This document shows, in pieces, positions 17,862 to 27,051 of a stretch of DNA of 64,000 bases. The stretch comes from Paenibacillus sp. FSL R7-0337. Its GTDB lineage: Bacteria; Bacillota; Bacilli; Paenibacillales; Paenibacillaceae. A program made the position numbers and the translations under genes. Below the pieces are notes generated by a model. That model saw only the letters and a list, made by a program, of their open reading frames with translations. It was not told the origin of the DNA and made no database searches. Numbering within the stretch: position 1 is the first letter of the stretch; the number at the start of each line of letters is the position of its first letter. The DNA lies in NCBI RefSeq assembly GCF_037969875.1, contig NZ_CP150218.1:7440001-7504000 (forward strand), in the 5' to 3' direction.

Positions 17862-17966
17862 ACCTATATCTCCTTACCTGACCGAATAAGAGACTGATTA
17901 TGACTCCATTCTCGCCGGATTTGGGGGGATTATCAAGATAAATCTGCACCAGCCTGTTCGCCCAAA

Positions 17967-18013
17967 AGAGGGCAGTCCCGCCAGCCAATTTACGGCTTGC
18001 GGGACTGCCCTCT
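17967..18013 (-). terminator. terminator of the beta-galactosidase gene
   Basis: A perfect 15-bp stem (17967-17981 with 17999-18013) encloses a small second stem AGCC/GGCT. On the minus strand it is followed by TTTT. It is one of the strongest hairpins in the window. Confidence 0.85.
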
Positions 18014-18035
18014 ATACAGAAAATCTTATGCTTGC

Positions 18036-21000
18036 TTACACAAGTGTCAGCTTGAACTTGAAGGTATACGGACGGCCCGCAAGCAGCGTGAACTGCTCAT
18101 GGGTTGGTGCACCCCAGCTGTCGTCGCCGCCGACGCCCATTTGCTTGTAATTGACACGCAGCACGGTCTTGTCAGAGGCTGGCAGCTTGTAGCCGTGGTC
18201 GCTGGCTTCAAGCTCGGCCGGAGACCAAGGTAGTGCATTGACTTCGAGCGGCACTGCGCCTTCTACAGACAATCCGTGTCCTTCACGACCAGCGGTGACA
18301 GAAGCATACCGGACATCCGTCTTGTTGCCGCATTCCTGAGGGCGGAGGTAATCCGTGAACTGCTCACTGACCTTGCCTGAGTAGAGTCCCAGCGGAGCTC
18401 CAGCCTTACGGTCCCAATAGTTCTCATGCGGCCCGCGGCCATACCAGGAGACCGTGTCCAGGCTGCTGTCCAGCTCGAAGACCATACCGAATTCCGGGAT
18501 CTCCGGCAGGGTGCTGCTGCCCGGGTTAAGCTCTTGTATGATCTCGACCGAACCATTCGTACGTATCTCGTAATGAACACGCAGGGTAGACTGCGGCTGC
18601 GTACCCAGCAGATAGTCGGCGGTCACGAAGCCGAGGCCCCCTTCCACACGGCAGCTGAACCGGGCCAGCTGACGCTCGTAGGACGCTTCCTTCCAGACCG
18701 CACAGCGCTCGGGATGCTTGTTGCCCAGATCATTGTCCGTTACTGCTCTCCAGAAGTTAGGTCTGGCCGGTGCGAGCAGAAGCTCCTTCCCGGAGGACTT
18801 CAGCGAGACAAGCGCGCCGGTTGCTGTCTCGAAGGCAAGCGTGAATCCGCTGCCGCCAAAGGTCAGGAAGCCATCCTGTTCCTTCACTTGCAGGGTGCCG
18901 CCCGAAACTTCCGGGTTACGGGACGGAATATACGGAGTTAGCACGAACTGTTCCCAGGCAATTTCATGTGCGGCCTCAGACCAGGCGGTTGCGCCCTCTT
19001 GAACGAATGACACCGTAAGCACAGCTTCCTTATCGGATTCAAGCAGCGCTGAATCCAGCGGAACCGTGAAGCTGGCTGCTTCGCCAGGCGCTGCGGAGAG
19101 CGGCAATTGTCCTTCCTGGGCCGTCACGCCGTTCAGAGCCAGCGTCCATCTCAGCTGATAGTCTGCCAGATCCGTGAACAGGAAGTGGTTGCGGGCCTCG
19201 AAGCTTCCGCTCTTCAGATCAAGGGCAGTGATGGTGATATTCTGATAGCATTTCTTCACCTCGTAGAGCTTAGGCGTCACGCTGCGGTCCGCGAACAGCA
19301 GGCCGTTGCCGCTGAAGTTGCCGTCATGCGGCTTTTCCCCGAAATCTCCGCCGTAAGCCAGATAAGACACACCTTCAGGAGTGGTTGTGCGGATGGCCTG
19401 ATCCACCCAGTCCCAGATGAATCCGCCCTGGATGCTGTCATATTTGTCGAACAGCTCGGTGTACAGATGCAGGCCGCCGCAGGAGTTGCCCATGGCATGG
19501 CTGTATTCGCACAGAATGTACGGCTTCTTCGGATTGCTGAGTGCGTACTCCACGACTTCATCCGGCTTGATGTACATCGTTGATTCAATATCGCTGGCCG
19601 CGTCCGAAGGTCTGTAATGATAAGTACCTTCGTAATGCACCGGACGGGTCGGGTCTGCATGCTTCAAGTGGTCATACATGGCCAGGAAGTTATCGCCGCC
19701 GAAGGATTCGTTGCCAAGCGACCAGATGATGACTGACGTGTGGTTCTTGTCGCGCTGCATCATGGAGTTACAGCGGTCAATGACGTTCGCGCGCCATTCC
19801 GGGCGGCTGCCGGGAACGTTGCCCTCATGCAGTTCTTTCTGCCCGTATTGCCAGGAGCCATGAGTCTCCAGGTTCGTCTCGTCGATCACATATAGACCGT
19901 ATTCGTCGCACAGCTCGTACCATACCGATTGATTCGGATAGTGGGAGGTACGCACGGCATTGATATTATGCAGCTTCATCAGCTTGATGTCGGTGATCAT
20001 ATCTTCCTTGGAGAGCGCACGGCCGGTATCGCAGGAGAATTCATGGCGGTTCGTTCCCTTGAATACGATCCGTTTGCCGTTGATCTTCATCAGGCCGTCC
20101 TGGATCTCGAAGGTCCGGAAGCCCGTCTTGCAGCTGAGCGCTTCCAGCAGCTGTCCCTGATCGTCCTTCACCGAAATCAGCAGGGTGTAGAGGTTAGGCT
20201 TCTCTGCGCTCCATTTCAGCGGGTTCTTCACGGCTGCAGACAGCTTAAGCAGCTGAGTTCCCTCTTGTTCAAAAGCAAATCCGGCTGATACGGGCGCTGC
20301 CCATACCGGCTGCTGCTTGCTGTCGTAGAGCTGTACTTCTACGGAGTGTGCGGAAGTGACCCGGTTATAATAGTTCTCCAGGGTAAGGTCGACTTGCAGC
20401 TCCGCATCGGTGAAGCTCTTGTCCAGCTCGGTGCGGACGAAGAAGTCGGCTACCCGTACTGGAGGCGCAGTGTAAAGATAGACATCGCGGAAAATTCCGC
20501 TCAGACGCCAGAAGTCCTGATCTTCCAGCCAGCTCGCATCACACCAGCGGTAGACTTCGACGGCCAGCTTGTTCTCGCCGGGAAGCAGGTAGGCAGTGAT
20601 ATCGAATTCTGACGGTGTGAAGGTATCCTCACAGTATCCGGCGAGTTCTCCGTTCACCCATACATAGAAGGCCGATTCCACACCCTGGAAGCTGAGGAAT
20701 ACAGGTTGTCCGTCCCAATCCTGCGGAACGCTGAAGGAACGGATATAGGAGCCTACCGGATTGTATACCGTCGGAGCGAAAGGAGGCTTCAGATCCGGCT
20801 CGGACACTTCCCAAGGGTAGCGTACATTGGTGTATTGGGGATAATCATATCCCTGGAACTGCCAGTGGGAAGGAACGGCGATATCTGCCCAGCTGGCAGC
20901 GTCGTATCCGGTCTTATAGAAGTCCTTGATCCGTGCATCCGGTGTCTCGGCAAAAGCGAATTTCCACGTACCGTTCAGCGTCTGGTAACGGGATGAGGAG

Positions 21001-21149
21001 ACTTTATCCCCTTGCAGGGCGTCGGCCGCTGCCGGGAAGGACATCATGGAGGCATGGGCGTCTATACGGTTCAATTGAAAAATCTCAGGATTATTGTTCC
21101 ATTCGGGATATCCGTTGGCAGGCTGCTGATATGAGAGTTTGTTGCGCAA
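18036..21149 (-). CDS. lacZ: beta-galactosidase, glycoside hydrolase family 2 (LacZ type)
   Basis: A 1037-residue GH2 enzyme with the five-domain LacZ plan: sugar-binding jelly roll, two immunoglobulin-like domains, the TIM barrel, and a C-terminal beta-sandwich (Bgal_small_N). The acid/base is Glu481 in WSLGNES and the nucleophile Glu548 in LCEYSHAMGNS. No signal peptide is present, so it works in the cytoplasm on imported galactosides. Translation starts at TTG 21149 behind TAAGGAGATG. A divergent AraC regulator gene lies 135 bp away and a strong terminator follows. The true substrate could be plant beta-galactosides rather than lactose. Confidence 0.95.
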   Translation of the reverse strand: MRNKLSYQQPANGYPEWNNNPEIFQLNRIDAHASMMSFPAAADALQGDKVSSSRYQTLNGTWKFAFAETPDARIKDFYKTGYDAASWADIAVPSHWQFQGYDYPQYTNVRYPWEVSEPDLKPPFAPTVYNPVGSYIRSFSVPQDWDGQPVFLSFQGVESAFYVWVNGELAGYCEDTFTPSEFDITAYLLPGENKLAVEVYRWCDASWLEDQDFWRLSGIFRDVYLYTAPPVRVADFFVRTELDKSFTDAELQVDLTLENYYNRVTSAHSVEVQLYDSKQQPVWAAPVSAGFAFEQEGTQLLKLSAAVKNPLKWSAEKPNLYTLLISVKDDQGQLLEALSCKTGFRTFEIQDGLMKINGKRIVFKGTNRHEFSCDTGRALSKEDMITDIKLMKLHNINAVRTSHYPNQSVWYELCDEYGLYVIDETNLETHGSWQYGQKELHEGNVPGSRPEWRANVIDRCNSMMQRDKNHTSVIIWSLGNESFGGDNFLAMYDHLKHADPTRPVHYEGTYHYRPSDAASDIESTMYIKPDEVVEYALSNPKKPYILCEYSHAMGNSCGGLHLYTELFDKYDSIQGGFIWDWVDQAIRTTTPEGVSYLAYGGDFGEKPHDGNFSGNGLLFADRSVTPKLYEVKKCYQNITITALDLKSGSFEARNHFLFTDLADYQLRWTLALNGVTAQEGQLPLSAAPGEAASFTVPLDSALLESDKEAVLTVSFVQEGATAWSEAAHEIAWEQFVLTPYIPSRNPEVSGGTLQVKEQDGFLTFGGSGFTLAFETATGALVSLKSSGKELLLAPARPNFWRAVTDNDLGNKHPERCAVWKEASYERQLARFSCRVEGGLGFVTADYLLGTQPQSTLRVHYEIRTNGSVEIIQELNPGSSTLPEIPEFGMVFELDSSLDTVSWYGRGPHENYWDRKAGAPLGLYSGKVSEQFTDYLRPQECGNKTDVRYASVTAGREGHGLSVEGAVPLEVNALPWSPAELEASDHGYKLPASDKTVLRVNYKQMGVGGDDSWGAPTHEQFTLLAGRPYTFKFKLTLV

Positions 21150-21221
21150 GTTAACATCTCCTTATATTGTTATATTCATATTATAGGATGGAAAATGTTC
21201 TGGGTATATATAATGATTTTC

Positions 21222-21243
21222 TTCATATATAATAAAATATGAA
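21222..21243. promoter_or_regulatory. candidate operator between beta-galactosidase and AraC regulator genes
   Basis: An inverted repeat TTCATAT (21222-21228) / ATATGAA (21237-21243) with an 8-bp centre lies in the 135-bp divergent region. TATAAT hexamers at 21209-21214 and 21228-21233 are possible -10 elements. The position suits control of one or both genes by the AraC protein. Confidence 0.45.
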
Positions 21244-21284
21244 ACAATAGATCAAATCGAGATTGCATCTGGAAGGAGACCGCT

Positions 21285-22106
21285 ATGGATAGCACGATGA
21301 TCTTTTGCGAGATGGAAGATATGCTTCTGCTGCCGCTGTATGCCACGACCATCGGGTATTGGGAGCATCAGGTGGAGATGATCCGGCCTGCGGGCTTTCC
21401 AGATTATCAGCTGCACCAGGTTCTAGGCGGCAAGGGTGAAGTGAATATCAGGGGCAAGACCTATACGGCGGAGGCTGGTGATCTATTCTGCCTCTACCCG
21501 GATGTTCCTCATTCCTATACTCCGCTTAGCCGGGAATGGGAGCTGGCCTTCATCTCCTTCAACGGGAGGGAAGCGGCCCAGATGCTGCTCTACGCCGGAA
21601 TCCGCGAGTCCGGGGTCGGGCGTCTGCGGGCTGAGCCCATTCTTGCACCGCTGGAAGAGATGCTGACCCTCTCCTCCGCAAGCGGGCTGCAGGACAATCT
21701 GGAGCGTTCCAAGCTGCTGTATGCTCTGCTGCTGGATCTGAAGCGCAGCCTGCTTCCGGCCTCGAATGAGGACAACGAGCTTGCACGCATGAAGCCGGTG
21801 CTGCAATATATCGAGCTTCACCTGCACCGCCCGCTGCTGCTGAAGGAGCTGGCCGAGGTGGCGTCTGTCTCGCCGCAGTATCTGTGCCGGCTGTTCCAGC
21901 GGACCGTCCGTGAACGGCCGGTGGCCTACATTAACAAGCAGCGCGTCAACCGGAGCAAGCAGCTGATGTTCAGCAGCCGGGGGCAGCGGATCTATGAAAT
22001 CGCCCAGCGGGCAGGCTTCGAGAATGTCAGCTATTTCTGCGCTGTCTTCAAACGCATTACCGGCATGCAGCCGGAAGAGTGGAGAGGACTGCACGGATTG
22101 GACTAG
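21285..22106 (+). CDS. AraC-family transcriptional regulator
   Basis: A 273-residue regulator. Residues about 15-110 form a cupin-like sugar-sensing domain (YQLHQVLGGKGEVNIRGK, then AGDLFCLYPDVPHSY). Residues about 170-270 hold the two helix-turn-helix motifs (LLKELAEVASVSPQYLCRLFQRTV and IYEIAQRAGFENVSYFCAVFKRITG). GGAGA precedes the ATG. It is divergent from the beta-galactosidase gene, so it is most likely its sugar-responsive activator. Confidence 0.92.
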   Translation: MDSTMIFCEMEDMLLLPLYATTIGYWEHQVEMIRPAGFPDYQLHQVLGGKGEVNIRGKTYTAEAGDLFCLYPDVPHSYTPLSREWELAFISFNGREAAQMLLYAGIRESGVGRLRAEPILAPLEEMLTLSSASGLQDNLERSKLLYALLLDLKRSLLPASNEDNELARMKPVLQYIELHLHRPLLLKELAEVASVSPQYLCRLFQRTVRERPVAYINKQRVNRSKQLMFSSRGQRIYEIAQRAGFENVSYFCAVFKRITGMQPEEWRGLHGLD

Positions 22107-22205
22107 AGACTGCTATAATTAGAGACAGCGCATTTATACATCTGGATTATCATCCGGGCTTACGCCCACCAAATTCAAAAAACAAGAGAGCGGAGGGATA
22201 TTATA

Positions 22206-22736
22206 GTGATCCTAGGACAGAACAGAGCTTATCAGATCCGGTTAATGGATGAGCCGGCGGCCAGAGAGATCGTCAACTGGAGATATGAGCCGCCATATAC
22301 CCTGTACAACATGCTGGATGCGGCTGATGCCGCAGAGGATATCGAGGAGCTGCTGGATGGCTCTTATTTCAGCGTAGCTGCTGCGGACGGAGCGTTGATC
22401 GGGTTCTTCTGTTACGGGCAGAACGCGCAGGTGGGGGAAGGGATAGAGAGCGGACTCTACCTCGATGGAACGGCCCTCGATATCGGCTTGGGGATAAGAC
22501 CGGATCTGACGGGGCAGGGCCATGGACTGGCTTTCCTGCAGGCGGGGATGAGGTTTGCTGAGCAGACGTATGACGCGAAGCGATTCAGATTGTCGGTGGC
22601 AGCTTTTAACCTGAGGGCAGTCCGCTTGTATGAGAAGGCAGGCTTCGTCCTTTTACATAGCTTCGTGCATCAGCACGGGGAGAGCGAAATGGAGTTCCTG
22701 CTGATGGAGACACCGGACACGGCTGCCCGCCTATAG
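22206..22736 (+). CDS. GNAT-family N-acetyltransferase
   Basis: A 176-residue acetyltransferase. The cofactor-binding segment is LGIRPDLTGQGHGLAFLQAG (about 95-114), and NLRAVRLYEKAGF near 138-150 is the usual fourth motif. It starts at GTG 22206 with GGAGGG 8 bases upstream. The shape resembles RimJ/RimL-like acetyltransferases, but the substrate is unknown. No operon partner is evident. Confidence 0.88.
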   Translation: MILGQNRAYQIRLMDEPAAREIVNWRYEPPYTLYNMLDAADAAEDIEELLDGSYFSVAAADGALIGFFCYGQNAQVGEGIESGLYLDGTALDIGLGIRPDLTGQGHGLAFLQAGMRFAEQTYDAKRFRLSVAAFNLRAVRLYEKAGFVLLHSFVHQHGESEMEFLLMETPDTAARL

Positions 22737-22810
22737 CGCGAGTGGAGAATACACGGTGAAGTCTGTTAATATAGAATTATGGCATCATCCATATCAAAGG
22801 AGAATTCAAT

Positions 22811-23716
22811 GTGAACGAGAACCTGAAGCAAGCGTATGTGCAGTTAGGATTACCTGAAACCGTAACCAGAGAGGAACTGAACAAGCGGTTTGACCTGCTC
22901 CTGAAGCGAAGACGCGGACTGACCACAGAGGAAGAGATAGCAGCTTACGAAGCGGATTTCCGGGCGTACAAGCTGATTCTCGATACCTGGGATGAGCAGG
23001 AGATCCAGGAGGCCGAAGACGACCGGCTTGCCAAGTATGGACGTTTCTCCGGTACGGCGAGCAAGTGGGAGACCTTCATGCGGCTATACAAAACACATGT
23101 GATTCTCGGCATAATCGGGCTGCTGGTGGTGATTTTTGGCGGGAAGGCCCTCTATGACAATTACCAGCATCGACAATATCTAGCTTCCCTGCCGCCCGTG
23201 GATGCGAAGATTATGTTCATCGGCAGCTTCGGTGTCACGGATACGAGCGGCAAGACCGAGGAGCTGGAGAAGGCGATCATCGCGGCTTACCCGCAGTGGA
23301 AGCGGGTGGAGACGGTGATGACTTATCTGCCCAGAACGGGCGACGGCTCTGACTCGCTGGACATGAATTATATGCAAAAGGCAGTCGTGGAGCTGGCGGC
23401 GAACCGGCCGGATATCCTCGTGCTGGATGAGGCTACCGTCAAGTGGATCGGCGGACAGACCGGATTCCAGAATCTGGAGCCGATCACAGCGGACGGGAAG
23501 CTTGCCGCAGACGATACCCGCATGCAGTGGGGAGTCAATGAGGACACGGGCAAGAATGAGCTGTACGGTGTGGATATTCTCAAGTCCCCCTTCATCTCGG
23601 AGCTGCCAATCAATTATAATGCGAAATCGATCATTATCGGTGTCCTGAATGACAAGGACAAGGATAAGATGCTGGAGTTCGTGAAGCATATTGCGGAGGA
23701 GCCGCCCGTTAAGTAA
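22811..23716 (+). CDS. membrane protein with J-domain-like N-terminus
   Basis: A 301-residue protein. Residues 6-60 resemble a J domain (AYVQLGLPETVTREELNKRF), but the HPD tripeptide needed to stimulate DnaK is absent. One membrane helix occurs near 97-115 (VILGIIGLLVVIFGGKALY), followed by an outer domain of about 180 residues resembling a solute-binding fold (DILVLDEATVKWI). Translation starts at GTG with AAAGGAG upstream. Two terminator hairpins follow. The exact function is unknown. Confidence 0.75.
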   Translation: MNENLKQAYVQLGLPETVTREELNKRFDLLLKRRRGLTTEEEIAAYEADFRAYKLILDTWDEQEIQEAEDDRLAKYGRFSGTASKWETFMRLYKTHVILGIIGLLVVIFGGKALYDNYQHRQYLASLPPVDAKIMFIGSFGVTDTSGKTEELEKAIIAAYPQWKRVETVMTYLPRTGDGSDSLDMNYMQKAVVELAANRPDILVLDEATVKWIGGQTGFQNLEPITADGKLAADDTRMQWGVNEDTGKNELYGVDILKSPFISELPINYNAKSIIIGVLNDKDKDKMLEFVKHIAEEPPVK

Positions 23717-23739
23717 GCAGGATACGCAGTAAAAAGAAG

Positions 23740-23784
23740 GGGGTGTCCCAAAAGCCATGAAAAGGCTGCTAGGGACGCCCCTTT
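23740..23784 (+). terminator. terminator after the J-domain-like gene
   Basis: GGGGTGTCCC (23740-23749) pairs with GGGACGCCCC (23772-23781) with one G-U pair, enclosing an AGCC/GGCT inner stem. TTT follows. Confidence 0.65.
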
Positions 23785-23884
23785 GGTTTGGAGAAGGATG
23801 TACGTGTTCACTTGGATGGACGCTCCGCGAACGGACCGTTGTTTAAGCGGGAATTGGATCTAAATTCTTTTTGAAAAAATAACA

Positions 23885-23933
23885 AAAACCTCTCTTCCAT
23901 GGCTGGTTACAGCCACCTGGAAGAGAGGTTTTT
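23885..23933. terminator. bidirectional terminator
   Basis: A long stem (23885-23899 with 23918-23932) plus inner TGGCTG/CAGCCA carries A-rich and T-rich flanks. It can end transcripts from the J-domain-like gene and from the convergent kinase gene. Confidence 0.85.
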
Positions 23934-23958
23934 GTCTGCTGGTTGTTAGCTTGTTTGA

Positions 23959-23986
23959 TTATCCGTTCGGCCTTATCCGTTCGGCC
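23959..23986. repeat. 14-bp tandem duplication
   Basis: TTATCCGTTCGGCC occurs twice in direct succession (23959-23972, 23973-23986), touching the stop codon of the kinase gene. It looks like recent slippage. Confidence 0.8.
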
Positions 23987-24799
23987 TTACTGCTCCAGAC
24001 GGTAGCCCCCGTGGAATACAGGACCGACATATTCATTGAACGCATATCCGTTACGGATGGCGGCGGATACGAAATCCTTCGCCTTCACCACAGCATCCTT
24101 CACCGACAAGCCGTTAGCCAGTCCGCCGGTAATCGCTGCGGCGAAGGTGCAGCCGGCGCCATGGTTATGGGCAGGCTCGATCTTCGCAGTCTCAAGGACC
24201 AGGTATTCGCTGCCGTCGAAGAAGATATCAATCGCCTTGTCGCCGCCCAGCGCCTTGCCGCCCTTAACGACAACATTCTGGGTGCCCAGCTGATGGATCA
24301 GGCGGGCAGCTTCCTTCATCTGATCAAGCGTAGTCAGCTTGCCGAGACCGGAGAGCACTCCGGCTTCGAACAAATTCGGAGTAGCCACCGTAGCCAGCGG
24401 CAGCAGCAGATCGCGGATGGCATCCGCACTCTCCGGGTTCAGTACTTCGTCCTCGCCTTTGCATACCATAACCGGATCGATCACGACATTGGTCTGCTTG
24501 TTGCTCTTCAGGGCCTGTTCAGCAACCTTAACAATCTCCACACTGCCGAGCATCCCGGTCTTCATGGCATCCACAGGACCGCCGGCGAAGATCGTCTTGA
24601 GCTGTTCGGCAACGATGGCAGCATCGACAGGGTATACATTATGATGCCAGCCCCGGTCAGGGTCCATCGTTACAATCGTAGTCAGGGCACTAAGGCCGTA
24701 AGTGCCGTATTCCTCAAAGGTTTTGAGGTCTGCCTGAATGCCTGCGCCTCCGCTGGAGTCACTGCCGGCAATGGTTAATGTCTTAATGATTTTTGACAA
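23987..24799 (-). CDS. pdxK: pyridoxine/hydroxymethylpyrimidine kinase (PdxK/ThiD family)
   Basis: A 270-residue ribokinase-fold kinase. The N-terminus TIAGSDSSGGAGIQADLKTF is the substrate-binding signature of ThiD/PdxK, and HNHGAGCTFAAAITGGLANG near residue 213 is the ATP/anion-hole motif. It phosphorylates B6 vitamers or thiamine pyrimidine. The length fits the short single-domain PdxK of Bacilli. Translation starts at TTG 24799, behind GAAGGGGACG; the open frame runs on to 24949, but the extra 50 residues are not part of the family. There is no thiamine gene nearby, which favours the PdxK reading. Confidence 0.85.
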   Translation of the reverse strand: MSKIIKTLTIAGSDSSGGAGIQADLKTFEEYGTYGLSALTTIVTMDPDRGWHHNVYPVDAAIVAEQLKTIFAGGPVDAMKTGMLGSVEIVKVAEQALKSNKQTNVVIDPVMVCKGEDEVLNPESADAIRDLLLPLATVATPNLFEAGVLSGLGKLTTLDQMKEAARLIHQLGTQNVVVKGGKALGGDKAIDIFFDGSEYLVLETAKIEPAHNHGAGCTFAAAITGGLANGLSVKDAVVKAKDFVSAAIRNGYAFNEYVGPVFHGGYRLEQ

Positions 24800-24984
24800 A
24801 GGTAACGTCCCCTTCTTGTATATGAATAGTATGCTGCTTATTATAACAAAAATCATCGGCTTAGTCCGCAAAAAAAGTATAAGCTCCAAAAACGCACCGC
24901 AGCCCTTGGGTGAGAGCAAGGGTTTGCCGGTTGCTGCACTGCATATCATGGTAGTCTAGTGGATTCTTTATTCAGGAGGCTGCC

Positions 24985-26082
24985 ATGATTGAGATCAGTT
25001 TATGCATGATTGTCCGCAATGAGGAGAAGAGCCTGCCCCGCTGCCTGGCTTCTGTGGAAGGGCTGGTCGATGAGATCGTCCTTGTCGATACGGGATCGGC
25101 AGACCGCACCAAGGAGATTGCCGGTGCCTTCGGAGCTGCAATTTACGATTTTACCTGGATCGAGGATTTCTCCGCTGCCCGTAATTACGCCTTCAGCAAG
25201 GCGACCCGGGATTATATCTTCTGGCTGGATGCGGACGACTATCTGAGAGAAGAGGATCAGGCGCTGTTCAGGGAGCTGAAGTCTTCGCTGCCGGAACACG
25301 TGGACAGTGTGAATATGCAGTATAATCTCGCTTTTGACGGGGAGGGGAGGGTGACGACCTCCTTGCGGCGCAACCGGCTGGTCCGCCGGGCGTGCGGGTT
25401 CCGCTGGATCGGTCCGGTGCATGAATATCTGGAGGTCTACGGCCCGTCGCTGGCAAGTGCCGTCTGTGTTACCCATGAGAAGGATAAAGCGTACACAGAC
25501 CGTAATCTGCGGATCTACCGCAAAAGGGAAGCGGAAGGGGAGAGCTTCTCTGCACGCGATCAATATTATTACGCCAATGAGCTGCGTGACCACGGAATTC
25601 ACAGGGAGGCCTGCCGGTATTACGAGCTGTTCCTCAGCGGCGGGCAGGGCTGGATTGAAGACAATATTCAGGCCTGCCTGCGGCTGGCCGAATGCCTGGA
25701 AGCGCTGGGGGACAAGGAAGCGGCCTTCACTGCGGTCACCCGTACGCTGCAATATGATGCCCCGCGTGCCGAGGGCTGCTGCCGGCTGGGGACCTGGCAT
25801 CTGGAGAAGGGCCAGCTTCACCCGGCAATCTACTGGTTTGAGCTTGCGCTTCAGCTGCCCGGACAGGCGGAATCCATGGCGATGAAGAATGAAGCCTTCT
25901 TCACCTGGATTCCGAATCTGCAGCTTGCGCTCTGCTATGACCGGCTGGGGCAGCATGAACGTGCCAACCGGTATAATGAGACTGCGCTGCTTCATTCCCC
26001 CAGCCATCCCAGCATGCTGTATAACCGGAATTACTTCCAGAAGCTTCTGGGCGACAAGTATGTCTCCTTGCAGCAGCTCTGA
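24985..26082 (+). CDS. glycosyltransferase family 2 with TPR-like C-terminus
   Basis: A 365-residue protein. Residues 1-120 are a GT-A domain: CMIVRNEEKSLPRCLAS at the start, EIVLVDTGSADRT for the nucleotide pocket, and LDADDYL near 82 as the metal-binding DxD. Residues about 190-355 form tetratricopeptide-like helical repeats. This SunS/TPR-type layout is common in Paenibacillus and Bacillus and may glycosylate proteins or cell-surface polymers. CAGGAGG precedes ATG. A hairpin terminator follows. Confidence 0.88.
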   Translation: MIEISLCMIVRNEEKSLPRCLASVEGLVDEIVLVDTGSADRTKEIAGAFGAAIYDFTWIEDFSAARNYAFSKATRDYIFWLDADDYLREEDQALFRELKSSLPEHVDSVNMQYNLAFDGEGRVTTSLRRNRLVRRACGFRWIGPVHEYLEVYGPSLASAVCVTHEKDKAYTDRNLRIYRKREAEGESFSARDQYYYANELRDHGIHREACRYYELFLSGGQGWIEDNIQACLRLAECLEALGDKEAAFTAVTRTLQYDAPRAEGCCRLGTWHLEKGQLHPAIYWFELALQLPGQAESMAMKNEAFFTWIPNLQLALCYDRLGQHERANRYNETALLHSPSHPSMLYNRNYFQKLLGDKYVSLQQL

Positions 26083-26087
26083 ACACC

Positions 26088-26125
26088 AATAAGCGCTCCC
26101 CCGCCGAGGCTGGGGAGCGCTTATT
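26088..26125. terminator. bidirectional terminator between convergent genes
   Basis: AATAAGCGCTCCCC (26088-26101) and GGGGAGCGCTTATT (26112-26125) form a perfect 14-bp stem between the GT2 gene and the SGNH hydrolase gene. Confidence 0.85.
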
Positions 26126-26130
26126 ATGGT

Positions 26131-26895
26131 CTAAGGATGTCCAGGCATTGCCGCCGGCTCCAGCAGGAGCTGAGGTTCACTCGTGCGGATGAATTCCAGC
26201 ACCTTGTCGTAGATAATCCGGTGGCCGTCCCGGTTAGGGTGGATGCCATCCCGGCAGATGAACTTGGTGTAATCCGGCTGCTGCAGGAAGGCGCCACGGA
26301 CATCGATAATCTTGGTCTTGGTGCTCTCAGCGACCTTGATGATAGCGGAGTTGTAACGCTCCTGCCACCAGTAGATCTTGGTGACGCTGCCGAGGAATTT
26401 CATAATGTTCACTTCGGAATCGGGATTGTTGCCGCTGACCCACTTGAAGTAGTTGTCCGCATTCAGCGGAGGCAGACTCATCAGGATAGGCGTGATGCCC
26501 TGGTTCTTCAAGAAATGAATCATATCAACCAGCATCCGCTCGAAGGCCGGAAAATCTGTCTTAGGACTATGCTCTGCCTCAGGGTTGCTTGCAATCTCTC
26601 CCCAGTGGTAGTCACAGTCATTGCCGCCGTATTCAATCAGCACCACATCCGGCTTCTCCTTCAGTACATCCCGCTTCAGATTGCCGAAGCCCTTCATCAG
26701 CGTATTGCCGAATCTGGCAGTATTGCGCATAGCTCCCTTGAGCTTGCCCTGAAGCATAGATACATAATTATCCTCCAGAATGACATACTTGCTTCTGGTC
26801 TCGTCATACACAACGCCTTTGGAGATAGAATCGCCGCTGACCATATATTTGAACTGAGACCCCATGGGCTCTTGCTGCTCCTCATTCCTGTTCAT
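26131..26895 (-). CDS. SGNH/GDSL hydrolase
   Basis: A 254-residue esterase/lipase-fold protein. Block I is GDSISKG with Ser23, block III is GGND near residue 87, and block V is DGIHPNRDGH near residue 222. There is no signal peptide, so it probably acts in the cytoplasm on acyl or acetyl esters, for instance deacetylating sugars. ATG 26895 is preceded by GGAGGCGGGAG; a frame extension to 26943 has no ribosome binding site. Confidence 0.88.
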   Translation of the reverse strand: MNRNEEQQEPMGSQFKYMVSGDSISKGVVYDETRSKYVILEDNYVSMLQGKLKGAMRNTARFGNTLMKGFGNLKRDVLKEKPDVVLIEYGGNDCDYHWGEIASNPEAEHSPKTDFPAFERMLVDMIHFLKNQGITPILMSLPPLNADNYFKWVSGNNPDSEVNIMKFLGSVTKIYWWQERYNSAIIKVAESTKTKIIDVRGAFLQQPDYTKFICRDGIHPNRDGHRIIYDKVLEFIRTSEPQLLLEPAAMPGHP

Positions 26896-27051
26896 GCTCC
26901 CGCCTCCGATAACCCTAGTGTATATACAATCAGTGTAAACCATACATGCCGCCGTGCCTATGTATAGATGTCATGGTTTCTTAGTCCAGTCAGCAGACTG
27001 AATTCACCATAGAATAATGGAGAAGGAATTTGTTACCAGGAGGCCACGTTG

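Noticed and set aside
27008..27016. CATAGAATA upstream of the beta-rich pair, matching a SigK-like -10.
   Set aside because: No suitable -35 AC element lies 16-17 bp upstream, and the short motif is frequent by chance.
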